Shown here piece by piece: positions 1 to 9,021 of a stretch of DNA of 64,000 nucleotides. The first letter of the stretch is position 1; each line of letters begins with the position of its first letter. This stretch comes from Cetobacterium sp. NK01. GTDB lineage: Bacteria > Fusobacteriota > Fusobacteriia > Fusobacteriales > Fusobacteriaceae. The notes beneath the pieces were generated by a model. It saw only the letters and a list, made by a program, of their open reading frames with translations, was not told the DNA's origin and did not search any database. The stretch spans positions 1 through 64,000 of the forward strand of contig NZ_JANIBO010000001.1 in the NCBI RefSeq assembly GCF_024506395.1, read 5' to 3'. The position numbers and the translations under genes are program-made.

Positions 1-1398
1 TTGAATTCAACAAATGTGGGGATACTAAATCTTTTGTATCAAGGAAGTTTTCATCCAAAAGATTTATCAACGTACTTAGAGATAGATAGTAAAACTTTAG
101 TTAAAAATATATCTCAATTAAATAGAGAGTTAGGGGATTTAAAGCTAAATGAAATCCAGTTAATAGATGGAAAATATCAGCTGCACTTAGAAAGAAATCA
201 ATGGAATTTTATTTTAAATAGTAAAGAGTTTATGAGTTCAGATGATATTATAGATTATTTGTATTTAAAGTTTATTTTTAATGGTTTTATAAATTTAGAG
301 TCTGAAAAAAATCATTTTCAAATATCTAGAAGCTCTATAAATAGATATTTTTTAGTAGTAAAAAATATCTTAGGTAAAAATAAAAGTACCTATAGGTATG
401 AAAATGGAAAAGGACTTAGACTTATAGAGCTGTCAACTTTAGATAAGAATCTATTTTGTAAAAAGTTAATAAAAGTATTCGTAAAGTGTGAGTTTATTAT
501 AACTCCAGAGACTGTTTATTATTCACTCTTTAAAGATTCTAAAAATGATGGATTTTTAGAGAAAATATATGACGTCTTTGTAAAAATAGATGTTCCAGCG
601 ACAAAGTTTATGATTGCTTTTTCTTTTGCATTAAAAATATGTGTAGACACTTTTGGTGGATTTGAAAATATTGGTAAAAAATATAATCACTTAGAGGAGT
701 ATAAAGAGAGTGAAAAAGAGATTAATTTCATTCTAAAAGGGTATTCTAAAAAATATAAAGAACAGATTTTTTCATTTTTATTAAATTTAAAAAATAAAGA
801 AAGTTTTTTTGAAAAAGAAACAGCAGAACGAGCAAAGATACTGATGAAAGAGTTGAAAAAAAGGTTAAATATTGACTATATAGAAAAAGGATTTGAAGAG
901 CTTTTAATGAAGAAGCTTTATATGTCTCTTTTTAAATATGAAAACAACATTTTAAAAGTATATTCTTCTAAACTTAATAATGATGATAAGAGATTGTTAA
1001 AAATAGTTGAAGAAAGTTTAACAAAAACTGAGTTAAAAATATATTTTTATGATAAAATGGTTCTTTTAAATATACTTAAAAAGATTATAATAGAAAACAA
1101 TAAAAAACATATAAATAACATATTGCTACTTTTTAATGAGATAATTTTACCAAATGACCTTTACTTAAAAGAGAATTTAAAGAAGCAGATACCACATATA
1201 AATATAGATATAATGCCATCTTTCCATTTGAGATTTAATTACTCAAATTGTATTAATAATTATGATCTAATACTTAGTGATGAAAAGTATCAAGATGAAA
1301 ATGTTGAAAAGTTAACAACTTTTAGTTATTTAAAAGTTTTAGAAAAAATAGATAAAAGAGCTATGGAAAATGGTCTTAAAAATATAAAAATAGTTTAA
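1..1398 (+). CDS. Mga/BglG-like transcriptional regulator, family A, copy 1
   Basis: Predicted cytoplasmic DNA-binding regulator of 465 residues. A first helix-turn-helix lies at about residues 18-45 (KDLSTYLEIDSKTLVKNISQL) and a second near 105-125 (ISRSSINRYF), the paired-HTH layout of Mga and BglG/MtlR-type regulators. The C-terminal part around 370-440 (HINNILLLFNEIILPND) resembles the degenerate EIIB-like end of Mga proteins, but that match is weak. It begins with TTG at base 1, and the paralogue at 7527 begins with the matching TTG and sequence, so the gene is probably complete although its ribosome site is outside the window. The two copies align along their whole length. A family B regulator remnant follows 21 bp downstream. 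Target unknown; the surface locus at 13.7-43.8 kb is a reasonable guess only. Confidence 0.7.
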   Translation: MNSTNVGILNLLYQGSFHPKDLSTYLEIDSKTLVKNISQLNRELGDLKLNEIQLIDGKYQLHLERNQWNFILNSKEFMSSDDIIDYLYLKFIFNGFINLESEKNHFQISRSSINRYFLVVKNILGKNKSTYRYENGKGLRLIELSTLDKNLFCKKLIKVFVKCEFIITPETVYYSLFKDSKNDGFLEKIYDVFVKIDVPATKFMIAFSFALKICVDTFGGFENIGKKYNHLEEYKESEKEINFILKGYSKKYKEQIFSFLLNLKNKESFFEKETAERAKILMKELKKRLNIDYIEKGFEELLMKKLYMSLFKYENNILKVYSSKLNNDDKRLLKIVEESLTKTELKIYFYDKMVLLNILKKIIIENNKKHINNILLLFNEIILPNDLYLKENLKKQIPHINIDIMPSFHLRFNYSNCINNYDLILSDEKYQDENVEKLTTFSYLKVLEKIDKRAMENGLKNIKIV

Positions 1399-1419
1399 TT
1401 AGGGAAAGAGGGAAAAGTT

Positions 1420-2556
1420 ATGAATGTGACATCGATACACTTTAAAATAATGTATTGTTTAAGAAGAAATGTCTACTCAGTTGGAGAGTTAGCTGAGATA
1501 TTAAATATCTCTGAGTTCAAAGTAAAAAGACATATAAAAGATTTAGAGTATCTTTTAGAGGAAGAGTCTATAGAGAACATTCATAATAAAATTAGTAAAA
1601 ACCCTAAGATTATAGAAAAAATGAGAAGAAAACAGAGTTTTACTCCAGAAGAGAGACAGATGTATGTTATCTTAAAATTTTTAAAAATGGATACAATAAA
1701 TCTTAGTCAAATAAGTGAAGAGATCGGAGTAACAAGGCGTACTTTAACAAATGATTTAGTAGAGATAAAAGAGATTTTAGAAAAGTTTAATCTAGAGATA
1801 AAAAATCAAACAAGATATGGAATTATTTTAGAGGGTGAAGAAAAAGAGAAAAGATATTTTTTTTAACTTTATTTAATAAAGATTTTCATAGAACAAAAAT
1901 ATCTGCCTAAGATATTTGATAAAATGTTTGAAGAGTTTGAAGAGTTTAAGGTATTGATAGATTATTTAAAAGAAAGTTCTATCTATAGTGCTTTTGAGAT
2001 AAGCTCAATAATGGAGTTTTCAAAGAGAAGAGATAAACAAAATCTTTTAGAACTAAATCCAGAAAAAGCAAGGGAAGCTGAAGATCTAGTTCAATATATG
2101 TCAAAGAATCTAAAAAGAGAGATAAAGATTACCAGAGATGTTTTAGAAAGAATAATGCTAATTACAATAGTTAGAGATTATAAAATAAACTTCAATATAG
2201 ATAGTTTTGATTTAGCTAATTTAACAATGATTTTTTTAAGTATTGTGTATTATGACACAAAAAAAGAGATAGATAAGTTAAAAGAGATTGCAGTTGTATA
2301 TAATTTTTTACATAAAAATATGATAATAGATCTATGTGAAGATATTGGATTAAAAGAGAATGAAGGGATGTATAAATTAGTTCCTATATTTGATTTAGAG
2401 GATTTTTTAAAAGAGAGTGCACCTAAAGCTGTTATAACTTTTGAAGATTTAGATCTTTCTAAATACAATATAGATGATAAGATTATAGAGTTTAATTTTC
2501 CAATAACAAAATATGACAAACTAAAGTTAAAACCTCTTATAGAAGGGGTAGAATAA
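1420..2556 (+). pseudogene. Mga/BglG-like regulator, family B, broken copy
   Basis: This is a decayed relative of the intact 471-residue regulator at 45046-46461. Codons 1-148 give the two N-terminal HTH segments (VGELAEILNISEFKVKRHI and ISEEIGVTRRTLTNDL). An in-frame TAA then sits at 1864-1866 where the intact gene has GAA (glutamate). The same frame continues at once with recognisable homology (FIEQKYLP against LIEEKYLP) and runs on to 2556. The remainder has lost about 65 and about 30 codons relative to the intact copy, both in frame, so the full span encodes about 378 codons instead of 471. The nonsense codon plus two internal deletions indicate a pseudogene. A 5' product of 148 residues with both HTHs could still be made. 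Confidence 0.8.
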
Positions 2557-2563
2557 AAAGGAA

Positions 2564-2590
2564 AGGGTTAGAGAAATCTAACCCTTTTAA
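2564..2590. terminator. Bidirectional hairpin between convergent genes
   Basis: GGGTTAGA and TCTAACCC form an 8-bp stem with loop GAAA, flanked by A- and T-rich tails. It lies between the regulator remnant and the cysteine-cluster gene. Confidence 0.7.
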
Positions 2591-3393
2591 ATTTTTTGTA
2601 TATACTGGAACTCTTGGAGTTTGTCATCATTTAAATTTAACTCTTTTGTAAGATCCTCTATAAAAGAGTCACCTAAAATATACTTTAAAATAGAGTAGTA
2701 TGAGACAATAAAAGGTTTATATTCATCTAAGTCAAAACCTATGGGATTTTCTCTTCTAAAGTGAGGGGATTTAGCTTTTTCAATATCCATACATGGGAAA
2801 TCAGAATCATTCATAGCGAGATAACTGTTTTTCTTAGTTGGAACAAATATATATAGACTATCCTCCTCTTGAATAATCTCAAGTGGATAGATAGAGCACC
2901 AAAGGGGCTTAGTATCAATAATCTCCTCTAAAGAAAAACCGTTGTCTATGCATATCTTATGTATAGCACAAAGGTGTCTGTCAATATGAACACAAGAGCA
3001 GGTACATCTGTCAAAAGTTGTATTTACATGCTCCTCTGGAATAAGCATTTTATCTTTTTTTATAGATGTTAGAATTTCACTTTCTGTAAGTCCCTCATAT
3101 TTTAAAATAGAAATAGCTTTTGTTAAGTTGTCATACTCTTTTAAATTTTTTGATATAACATCTCTAGATTTTTTATTGAACTCATATGGAAACTGTACAC
3201 AGCAGTTAGTTAAGCAGTTGAAGCAATCAAAATTTGTAAGATGAAGGAAACTGTTAACATCTACAATAGCTTTATACTCTTTATTTTTTATAAAAACTTT
3301 TGTGGTAATAGTTTTAATACTTTGAAAATATTTATATACTCTGACTCTATTTTTCTCAGAGATTAGAAAATCTTTATGTAAGAAATAATTCAT
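2587..3393 (-). CDS. Cysteine-cluster (YkgJ/DUF3109-like) protein
   Basis: A soluble 268-residue protein with clustered cysteines: CFNCLTNCC near residues 57-65, CTCSCVHIDRHLC near 129-141, then C147 and the WCSIYPLEI segment near 165. This spacing resembles the zinc/iron-chelating YkgJ-like and DUF3109 families, whose biochemical roles are poorly known. No signal peptide or membrane segment is evident. It converges on the broken regulator at 1420-2556. The hairpin GGGTTAGAGAAATCTAACCC with a T tail at about 2565-2586 can serve both genes. Start chosen at the ATG after a CCTAAAATTT-containing leader; the ribosome site AGGAGTG is plausible. Confidence 0.6.
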   Translation of the reverse strand: MNYFLHKDFLISEKNRVRVYKYFQSIKTITTKVFIKNKEYKAIVDVNSFLHLTNFDCFNCLTNCCVQFPYEFNKKSRDVISKNLKEYDNLTKAISILKYEGLTESEILTSIKKDKMLIPEEHVNTTFDRCTCSCVHIDRHLCAIHKICIDNGFSLEEIIDTKPLWCSIYPLEIIQEEDSLYIFVPTKKNSYLAMNDSDFPCMDIEKAKSPHFRRENPIGFDLDEYKPFIVSYYSILKYILGDSFIEDLTKELNLNDDKLQEFQYIQKI

Positions 3394-3539
3394 GAAACAC
3401 TCCTAAAATTTTATTAGCAATATTAAAATGCTATCCTAAATTATAATATAAAATTTTAAAAAAACCAAGAAAAAAATTTGACAAAAGAAAAAGTATAAAG
3501 TATATAAAGTTATTGAAACTAATAACAAGGAGGGGTTTT

Positions 3540-4682
3540 ATGAAAAAAGTTATTTTAGGGTTATCGTTGGCAACTTTAATGCTAACAGGATGTACGGGGA
3601 ATACAGTTAAAACTGGAGGAAACCAAGATATAGCTTGGAAGTATATAAAGGATCTACCAGTTCCAAAGGGGTATGAAGTACAAAAAGGTGTAGCAGGACC
3701 ATTAGCAGGAAGCATAGGTGACTATGTAGTTGTAGCAGGAGGAGCTAACTTCCCACACAAATCAGTATTAGAGGGTGGACCAAAGGTAGTGTATTCAGAT
3801 CTATATTTAATGAAAAAGGTTGGAAGTGGTTTAGAGTTAGTTAAACATACTCAATTACCAAAAGAGATAGGTTATGGAACAGCTATTTCAACAGATAAGG
3901 GAATCTACTATGTTGGAGGAACATATCAAACTGGAGTATCAAATGAGATACTATTTATAACTTTAAATGCTGACAAAACAGATGTTGTTGTAAAAACAAT
4001 AGGAAAATTACCATTTGAATATCACAGTGGAGTAGCAGCACTACGTGGAGATGACATCTACATTGTAACTGGAAAACAGGATAATAAAAATAGTAAGAAT
4101 TTTTATAAATATAATTTAACAACTGGAAAAACAACAGCTTTAAAAATGTTCCCGGGAACAGAAAGAAGTCAGTCAGTTGGACAGATCTTAAATAATGGAA
4201 CAGAGGACCTTTTATATGTATTTGGAGGGGGAACTGGAGTTGCCTTTACAGATGGATATGCATATAATTTTGCTAAAGACACTTGGGTAAAAGCAAAAGA
4301 TGTAGAGGTAAAAGGAAAAGAGATCTCTCTTTTAGGAGCTAGCTCTGTAAAATTGAATAACAATGAGATGTTAGTAATTGGTGGATTTAATAAAGAGGTT
4401 TGGGATGATGCAAACCTTAAGTTAGGTTCTTTAAAAGGAAAAGAGTTAGAGCAGTATAGACATGATTATTTCACAAAAGATCCTCAAGATTTTAACTGGA
4501 ATAAGGATATGTTAGTATATGATGCAAAAAATAACACTTGGAAATCAATAGGTCAAGTTCCATTTATGGCTCCTTGTGGAGAGGGACTAGTAAAAGTTGG
4601 AGATACAATTTTCTCAATAAATGGAGAGATTAAACCAGGAGTTAGAAGTGAGCGAATATATCAAGGAACTTTAGTTAAATAA
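3540..4682 (+). CDS. NanM-like cyclically permuted mutarotase lipoprotein
   Basis: Kelch-type beta-propeller of 380 residues related to N-acetylneuraminate mutarotase (NanM/YjhT), which interconverts sialic acid anomers in the periplasm. A lipoprotein signal ends in the lipobox LTGC (Cys18), so export and lipidation are predicted. Glycine-rich kelch segments recur (VVVAGGANFP, IYYVGGTYQ, LYVFGGGTG, MLVIGGFNKE). The C-terminal INGEIKPGVRS matches the conserved NanM end. The early GPLAGSIGDYVVVAGGANFP block fits the family described as cyclically permuted relative to YjhT. An AAGGAGG ribosome site at 3528-3534 decides the ATG at 3540 rather than 3513. No other sialic acid genes are visible here, so the substrate is inferred from family only. 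Confidence 0.85.
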   Translation: MKKVILGLSLATLMLTGCTGNTVKTGGNQDIAWKYIKDLPVPKGYEVQKGVAGPLAGSIGDYVVVAGGANFPHKSVLEGGPKVVYSDLYLMKKVGSGLELVKHTQLPKEIGYGTAISTDKGIYYVGGTYQTGVSNEILFITLNADKTDVVVKTIGKLPFEYHSGVAALRGDDIYIVTGKQDNKNSKNFYKYNLTTGKTTALKMFPGTERSQSVGQILNNGTEDLLYVFGGGTGVAFTDGYAYNFAKDTWVKAKDVEVKGKEISLLGASSVKLNNNEMLVIGGFNKEVWDDANLKLGSLKGKELEQYRHDYFTKDPQDFNWNKDMLVYDAKNNTWKSIGQVPFMAPCGEGLVKVGDTIFSINGEIKPGVRSERIYQGTLVK

Positions 4683-4720
4683 TAATAAAAAAAGATCATA
4701 TTATGAACATAAGTTAACCG

Positions 4721-4866
4721 CTTAAAACTTCGACAAACTGGGAGTTTTAAGATATAATTCAATTACTGAACTTTTAATGCTCATCAATTTTCTCTCAAAT
4801 TGATGAAAAAATTTTCTAATTTAAAATAAGCAGGTACATTCCCAGTACCTGTTTATTTATTTTTTG
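4721..4866 (+). terminator. Three consecutive hairpins after the mutarotase gene, the last a T-tailed terminator
   Basis: Stem 1: CTTAAAACT at 4721-4729 with AGTTTTAAG at 4743-4751. Stem 2: CATCAATTT at 4782-4790 with AAATTGATG at 4797-4805. Stem 3: CAGGTAC at 4831-4837 with GTACCTG at 4845-4851, followed by TTTATTTATTTTTT. The third is a good intrinsic terminator; the first two lack strong T tails. Confidence 0.7.
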
Positions 4867-4966
4867 CATTTTTTTTGAAAAAATAAAAATATTTATTAAC
4901 AAAAAACAGGAAAAAAGAACGGAGAATGGTAGAAAGATATTAACGAAATGAATGGGAGGGGAGATT

Positions 4967-5662
4967 ATGATTGGTGGGCTTTTTAAAAGTAAAAAAGTTA
5001 TTGCAGCTGAAAAGGATAAAAGAATAATGGAGAATGAGATAAAAAGATTATCACTAGAGATTGTGAGAAAAGATGGTTTTTTAAAATGTAAAAATGATCT
5101 ATTTATCTCTAAAGAGAAAGCTGGAAAAAATGTTTATGACTGGGAAAAAATGGGAGATGAACTTAAAAAGTACCACGAGGAAAATCAAGCCTTAAAAAAA
5201 GAGCTAGAAAAGATAGATAAAATATTATCAATAGAGACTTTAGATAATAACTATTTAATAAAAATAGAAAGATTCATACCTGAAATTAGATTTTCTAATG
5301 CTCTAGAAAGTTTAAAAGAGAGCGGAATAATATATGTTCAATGTTTAAATGACTATGTTATAGAAAAATTAGTTGTAGATGTGAAATTAAGAGCAGAGAT
5401 TATAAAAAGATATAATAACTTCTTAGATGGGGTTATGCCTTGGGATTTAAAAACAAACCTTTTAAAAGGGGAAAAAATAACAAAGATCTATTCAAAATAT
5501 AGAAAAGTGGTAAATGTTTTAAGTGAAAGATCTATATCTTATATGGATGAGTTAAATTATAATGTTTTAGAGAGTTTTATAGACTATGGATACAATGAAG
5601 ATGATATAAAAATCCTAAAAGATATATATGATGACTATAGAAAAAAATACCTTATAAGATAA
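4967..5662 (+). CDS. Coiled-coil protein of unknown function
   Basis: A 231-residue protein I do not recognise. Residues about 10-90 are strongly heptad-like and charged, with a likely coiled coil. The remainder (LIKIERFIPEIRFSNALESL onward) looks globular and helical. No signal peptide is seen, though the first residues MIGGLF could be weakly hydrophobic. The ATG at 4967 is chosen because the GGAGGGGAG ribosome site lies 5 bases upstream and would be inside the reading frame of the earlier ATG at 4952. It is monocistronic and converges on the sigma-factor gene, sharing a terminator. Confidence 0.6.
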   Translation: MIGGLFKSKKVIAAEKDKRIMENEIKRLSLEIVRKDGFLKCKNDLFISKEKAGKNVYDWEKMGDELKKYHEENQALKKELEKIDKILSIETLDNNYLIKIERFIPEIRFSNALESLKESGIIYVQCLNDYVIEKLVVDVKLRAEIIKRYNNFLDGVMPWDLKTNLLKGEKITKIYSKYRKVVNVLSERSISYMDELNYNVLESFIDYGYNEDDIKILKDIYDDYRKKYLIR

Positions 5663-5683
5663 AAATAAAATTACAAAGTTATA

Positions 5684-5716
5684 AAAAAGCACAGGAGTAA
5701 TTTCTTGTGCTTTTTT
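5684..5716. terminator. Bidirectional terminator
   Basis: AAAAAGCACA and TGTGCTTTTTT form a stem of about 10 bp with A and T tails. It lies between the convergent coiled-coil and sigma-factor genes and overlaps the last codons of the latter. Confidence 0.8.
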
Positions 5717-6311
5717 ATTCTTTATCACTATAAGTACTAAGGTATTCAAGTATCTTTCTACGAATTCTTTGTATAGTATTGTCTATCTTTTTAGGAGATT
5801 CATCTAAAATATTTGCAATCTCTATGTATGTATATTGTTTACAAAGCCAGTGAAAAACATTTTTTTCTAGTTGAGAAAAATTTTCTGTAATATAAAGTTT
5901 CAGAAGAGCTGCTAACTCTTTGCCTAAAAGTATATTCTCAGGAGAAGAAAATGGAGTGTTTAAAGATTTATAACTAGTTTTTTCCTGATGTTCACAGTAA
6001 CCTTGACTGGCCATAGAGTCATTTAAAACTCGATGCTTATCAACATTATGCTTTTTAATAGTTGAGATTATATGTCTTCTTATGCAAAGACTAGCAAAGG
6101 TTGAAAAACAAGCATCTTTAGTTTCATCAAAGTTTTTTATAGCTTTAAAAAGACCAATGTATCCCTCTTGAAGCAGATCGTGATGATCAGCACCTTTTAA
6201 AAATAAAAATTTAGTATTTTTGTAAACTAATGCATGATATTGTTCAATAATTTTTTCAATAGCTTCTTCATTCCCTTGTTGCGCTTGAGTTAATACACGA
6301 TTATCAATCAT
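5715..6311 (-). CDS. SigH-like sigma-70 family RNA polymerase sigma factor
   Basis: Sigma factor of 198 residues that would direct RNA polymerase to alternative promoters. Region 2 spans about residues 18-95, with DHHDLLQEGYIGLFKAIKNF as core-binding region 2.2 and FSTFASLCIRRHIISTIKKH as the -10 recognition part. Region 4 lies at about 145-190 (YTYIEIANILDESPKKIDNT), a normal HTH for -35 recognition. Length and the lack of regions 1 and 3 fit the Spo0H/SigH-like group. An AGGAGG-type ribosome site is visible on the minus strand at about 6317-6323. It lies back-to-back with a divergent group and next to mscS but has its own terminator. Regulon not visible. Confidence 0.85.
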   Translation of the reverse strand: MIDNRVLTQAQQGNEEAIEKIIEQYHALVYKNTKFLFLKGADHHDLLQEGYIGLFKAIKNFDETKDACFSTFASLCIRRHIISTIKKHNVDKHRVLNDSMASQGYCEHQEKTSYKSLNTPFSSPENILLGKELAALLKLYITENFSQLEKNVFHWLCKQYTYIEIANILDESPKKIDNTIQRIRRKILEYLSTYSDKE

Positions 6312-6408
6312 ATTTTACCTCCTTTAATAAGCTTAACAACTGTTTGAAAAAGTATAGCATAAGTACTTTTTTTAAGCAATAGATCAATTTTTATTTTTTT
6401 TAGTAAAA

Positions 6409-6437
6409 AAAAAGCAGATATGAAAATCTGCTTTTTA
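6409..6437 (-). terminator. Terminator downstream of the MscS gene
   Basis: GCAGAT at 6414-6419 pairs with ATCTGC at 6426-6431 around a 6-base loop, extended by A/T pairs. On the minus strand it ends in a T run. Confidence 0.8.
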
Positions 6438-6445
6438 ATATAAAA

Positions 6446-7282
6446 TTATTCGCCAGTTGTTTTGCAATAAACATCAAGTTTGTTATATGGAATCTCAATT
6501 CCCTCTTGATCAAATCTCTTTTTAACAAGTTCTTGTAGATCGAAGAAAACATCCCAATAAGTCTCTTTTTTAGTCCAAACTCTCATTGTAAAATCAAGTG
6601 AGCTTGAATTATGCTTGCTAAGTCTTACAAAGATATCTTTATCTTGAAGAATTAAAGCATGGTTTTTAGCGATATCAGTTAAAAGCTCTTTAACTTTATC
6701 AATAGATGTGTCATATGAAACAGAGAATACACAGTCTACTCTTCTTTCATCATTAGCCCCAGCATTAACAATAACTTCACCAGAAAGTTTACCGTTAGGT
6801 ACAACAACAAACTTGTTATCTACAGTGTGTAAAACAGTGTAAAGGAAAGTTATTCTTTGAACAGTTCCTTCAACGCTACAAGTTATAATATAGTCTCCCT
6901 TAGTAAAATATCTAGAAGCAAGTATTTGCATACCACCAGCAAGGTCAGATAAACTTCCTTTTAAGGCAAGTCCAATACCGATACCAATAGATCCAAGAAG
7001 TGCTAAGATAGATGTCATTTCAATGCCAAGTATCTGAATTATATTTAAAGCATAAAATATAATTATTAAAATATTTAAAAAAGACTGTAAAAAATGTACT
7101 AAAAGTTCGTCAAGTTTTTTTAGTGATAAAAACTTATTAAAAGCTTTCATAACAAAACCTTGAACAGGTCTATAAGTGATCCATAAAACTCCTAAAAAAA
7201 TCATTTTTTTAATGAATATAGGTGCTGATTTTGCAAGAGCAGCAGTAAACTCATTAATAAAAGTTGATAATGTTTGTTCCAT
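6446..7282 (-). CDS. mscS: MscS-family small-conductance mechanosensitive channel
   Basis: Inner-membrane channel of 278 residues that opens on membrane tension and releases solutes during hypo-osmotic shock. Three hydrophobic segments are seen at about residues 22-40, 62-85 and 88-112. The third is the glycine/alanine-rich pore helix (LLGSIGIGIGLALKGSLSDL), followed by the conserved beta-domain start FTKGDYI and VVPNGKL. Length equals the classic MscS (about 280). The extra cysteine in ITCSVEGTVQ replaces the usual residues before EG but is unlikely to matter. It has a ribosome site AGGAGGAAT on the minus strand and its own terminator. Confidence 0.9.
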   Translation of the reverse strand: MEQTLSTFINEFTAALAKSAPIFIKKMIFLGVLWITYRPVQGFVMKAFNKFLSLKKLDELLVHFLQSFLNILIIIFYALNIIQILGIEMTSILALLGSIGIGIGLALKGSLSDLAGGMQILASRYFTKGDYIITCSVEGTVQRITFLYTVLHTVDNKFVVVPNGKLSGEVIVNAGANDERRVDCVFSVSYDTSIDKVKELLTDIAKNHALILQDKDIFVRLSKHNSSSLDFTMRVWTKKETYWDVFFDLQELVKKRFDQEGIEIPYNKLDVYCKTTGE

Positions 7283-7526
7283 TAAATTATTCCTCCTAAA
7301 AATTAAACTCCAAGATAAATTATAAAAGATTTTGAAGAATAAGTCAAAGGAAATTTATACTATTAAAATAGAAATTAAATACTTTTCCATTGTAAAGAAA
7401 TTTCAAAAGAGTAAAAAAAGAGTAAAAAAAGGAAACTGGAATTTTTTGCACTTAAAATGTTGCAAGTTTTTCATATTTATTTTTTTTATAAGTATTGTTA
7501 GTATATTCATGTTGGGGGTGATTAAT

Positions 7527-8909
7527 TTGAATTGTACAAATATAAATATTTTAAATTTATTATATCGTGGAAAATTTTCACAAAGTGATTTAGCTTTATA
7601 TTTAGATATAGATGATAAATCTATAAGTAAAAATATTCTTCAGCTTAATGTTGAACTAGAGGATTTGGGGTTAAATAAAGTAGAATTAAAAAAAGGGAGA
7701 TACTATTTAAATTTAACAAAGGATAAATGGAGGGCTCTTTTAGGAAGCAAAGAGTCTATGAGTCCAGAGGATATAGTTGATTATTTATATATAAAATTTA
7801 TCTATAAAGGATTTATAAATTTAGAACAAGAGAAAAGTGAGTTTCAATTATCAAGAAGTACTATAAGTAGATATTTTACCAATGTAAAAAATATATTAAA
7901 TGAAAATAAAAGTATCTATAAAGTTGAAGTATCTAAAGGAATGAAGTTGTTAGAACTTTCAGAAGAGGATAAAAGAATATTCTGTAAAAAACTTATTAAA
8001 GTTATAGTTAAATTAGATTTTTGTTTAACCTCTTCAGTAGTTTATAAAGAGTTATTTAAAAATTTTAAAGTAGATGATATTTTACACAGGTTATATAATA
8101 TATTTGTTTTGGAAAAAATTCATATAACGAAGCTTATAATGGCATTTTCTTTAGTGTTAAAAATTTGTGTAGACAAATTTGGAGGGTTTAGTTTTTGTCA
8201 AAAAATTGATGATGATATCTTAAAAAATAGAGTGGAAAGGGAATTAAGTGAGTGCTCTAAAGAGTATAAAAATCAGCTGAGTTTATTTTTAATAAATCTA
8301 AAGAATAATCATAGTTTTTTAGAAGAAAAAATTATAGAAAAAGCCAAGCTTTTTACAAGAGAGTTAAAAAAAGAGCTAAAAGTAGAGACTATTGAAAGTG
8401 AAGTTGAGCAACTTTTAAGAAGAAAAATAGATATATCTATTTTTAAATATGAGAATAAGATTTTAAATGTATGCTCTTATAAGCTTACAGTAGAGGATGA
8501 AAAAATACTTAGTTTAGTAAGAAGAGTTTTAAAAAAAATAGATTTAGATATCTATTTTTATGACAAGATAACTATTGTAAATGTAATAAAAAAGATTTTA
8601 ATTGAAAGTAATAAAAGAAAAATAAATAAAATATTGTTACTTTTTAATGAGACTATTTTGCCAAATGACACATACTTAATAGCTAATTTAAAAAAGCAGA
8701 TCTCTCATATAAAGGTGGATATAAAATCAATTTTTTATTTGCAATTAAACTATGAAGAGTGCTGTAAAAAGTATGATTTAGTAGTGAGTGATGAGGATAT
8801 GAAAGAGAGCGTTGTTCAAAAGATATCAACATTTAGCTATTTAAAAATATTAGAAAAAATAGAGGAGATCTCTTTAAAAAAAGCCATATTTAAACTAAAT
8901 ATTATCTAG
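7527..8909 (+). CDS. Mga/BglG-like transcriptional regulator, family A, copy 2
   Basis: Full-length paralogue (460 residues) of the protein at 1-1398. The TTG at 7527 is chosen because GGGGGTG lies just upstream and because translation from it starts in the same way as copy 1 (NCTNINILNLLYRGKF against NSTNVGILNLLYQGSF). An upstream in-frame ATG at 7332 would add 65 lysine-rich and hydrophobic residues with no counterpart in copy 1. HTH segments lie near residues 18-45 (SDLALYLDIDDKSISKNI) and 105-125 (LSRSTISRYF). The C-terminal KINKILLLFNETILPND block is the best conserved part. Probably a DNA-binding regulator; target unknown. Confidence 0.72.
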   Translation: MNCTNINILNLLYRGKFSQSDLALYLDIDDKSISKNILQLNVELEDLGLNKVELKKGRYYLNLTKDKWRALLGSKESMSPEDIVDYLYIKFIYKGFINLEQEKSEFQLSRSTISRYFTNVKNILNENKSIYKVEVSKGMKLLELSEEDKRIFCKKLIKVIVKLDFCLTSSVVYKELFKNFKVDDILHRLYNIFVLEKIHITKLIMAFSLVLKICVDKFGGFSFCQKIDDDILKNRVERELSECSKEYKNQLSLFLINLKNNHSFLEEKIIEKAKLFTRELKKELKVETIESEVEQLLRRKIDISIFKYENKILNVCSYKLTVEDEKILSLVRRVLKKIDLDIYFYDKITIVNVIKKILIESNKRKINKILLLFNETILPNDTYLIANLKKQISHIKVDIKSIFYLQLNYEECCKKYDLVVSDEDMKESVVQKISTFSYLKILEKIEEISLKKAIFKLNII

Positions 8910-8919
8910 ATATTATAGT

Positions 8920-8950
8920 AGGAGTTTGTAAAATACAAACTCCTTTTTTA
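8920..8950 (+). terminator. Terminator of the family A regulator, copy 2
   Basis: AGGAGTTTGTA at 8920-8930 pairs perfectly with TACAAACTCCT at 8934-8944 across a 3-base loop, followed by T6. Confidence 0.9.
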
Positions 8951-9021
8951 TACTACGAAATTGAAAAATTATTCTTAAAAACTAATCACAAAGGGATAAG
9001 GGAAACAATGTTGAAATTTTA

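Noticed and set aside
7332-7526. N-terminal 65-residue extension of the second family A regulator
   Set aside because: It has no counterpart in copy 1, and a good ribosome site with matching TTG start lies at 7527.
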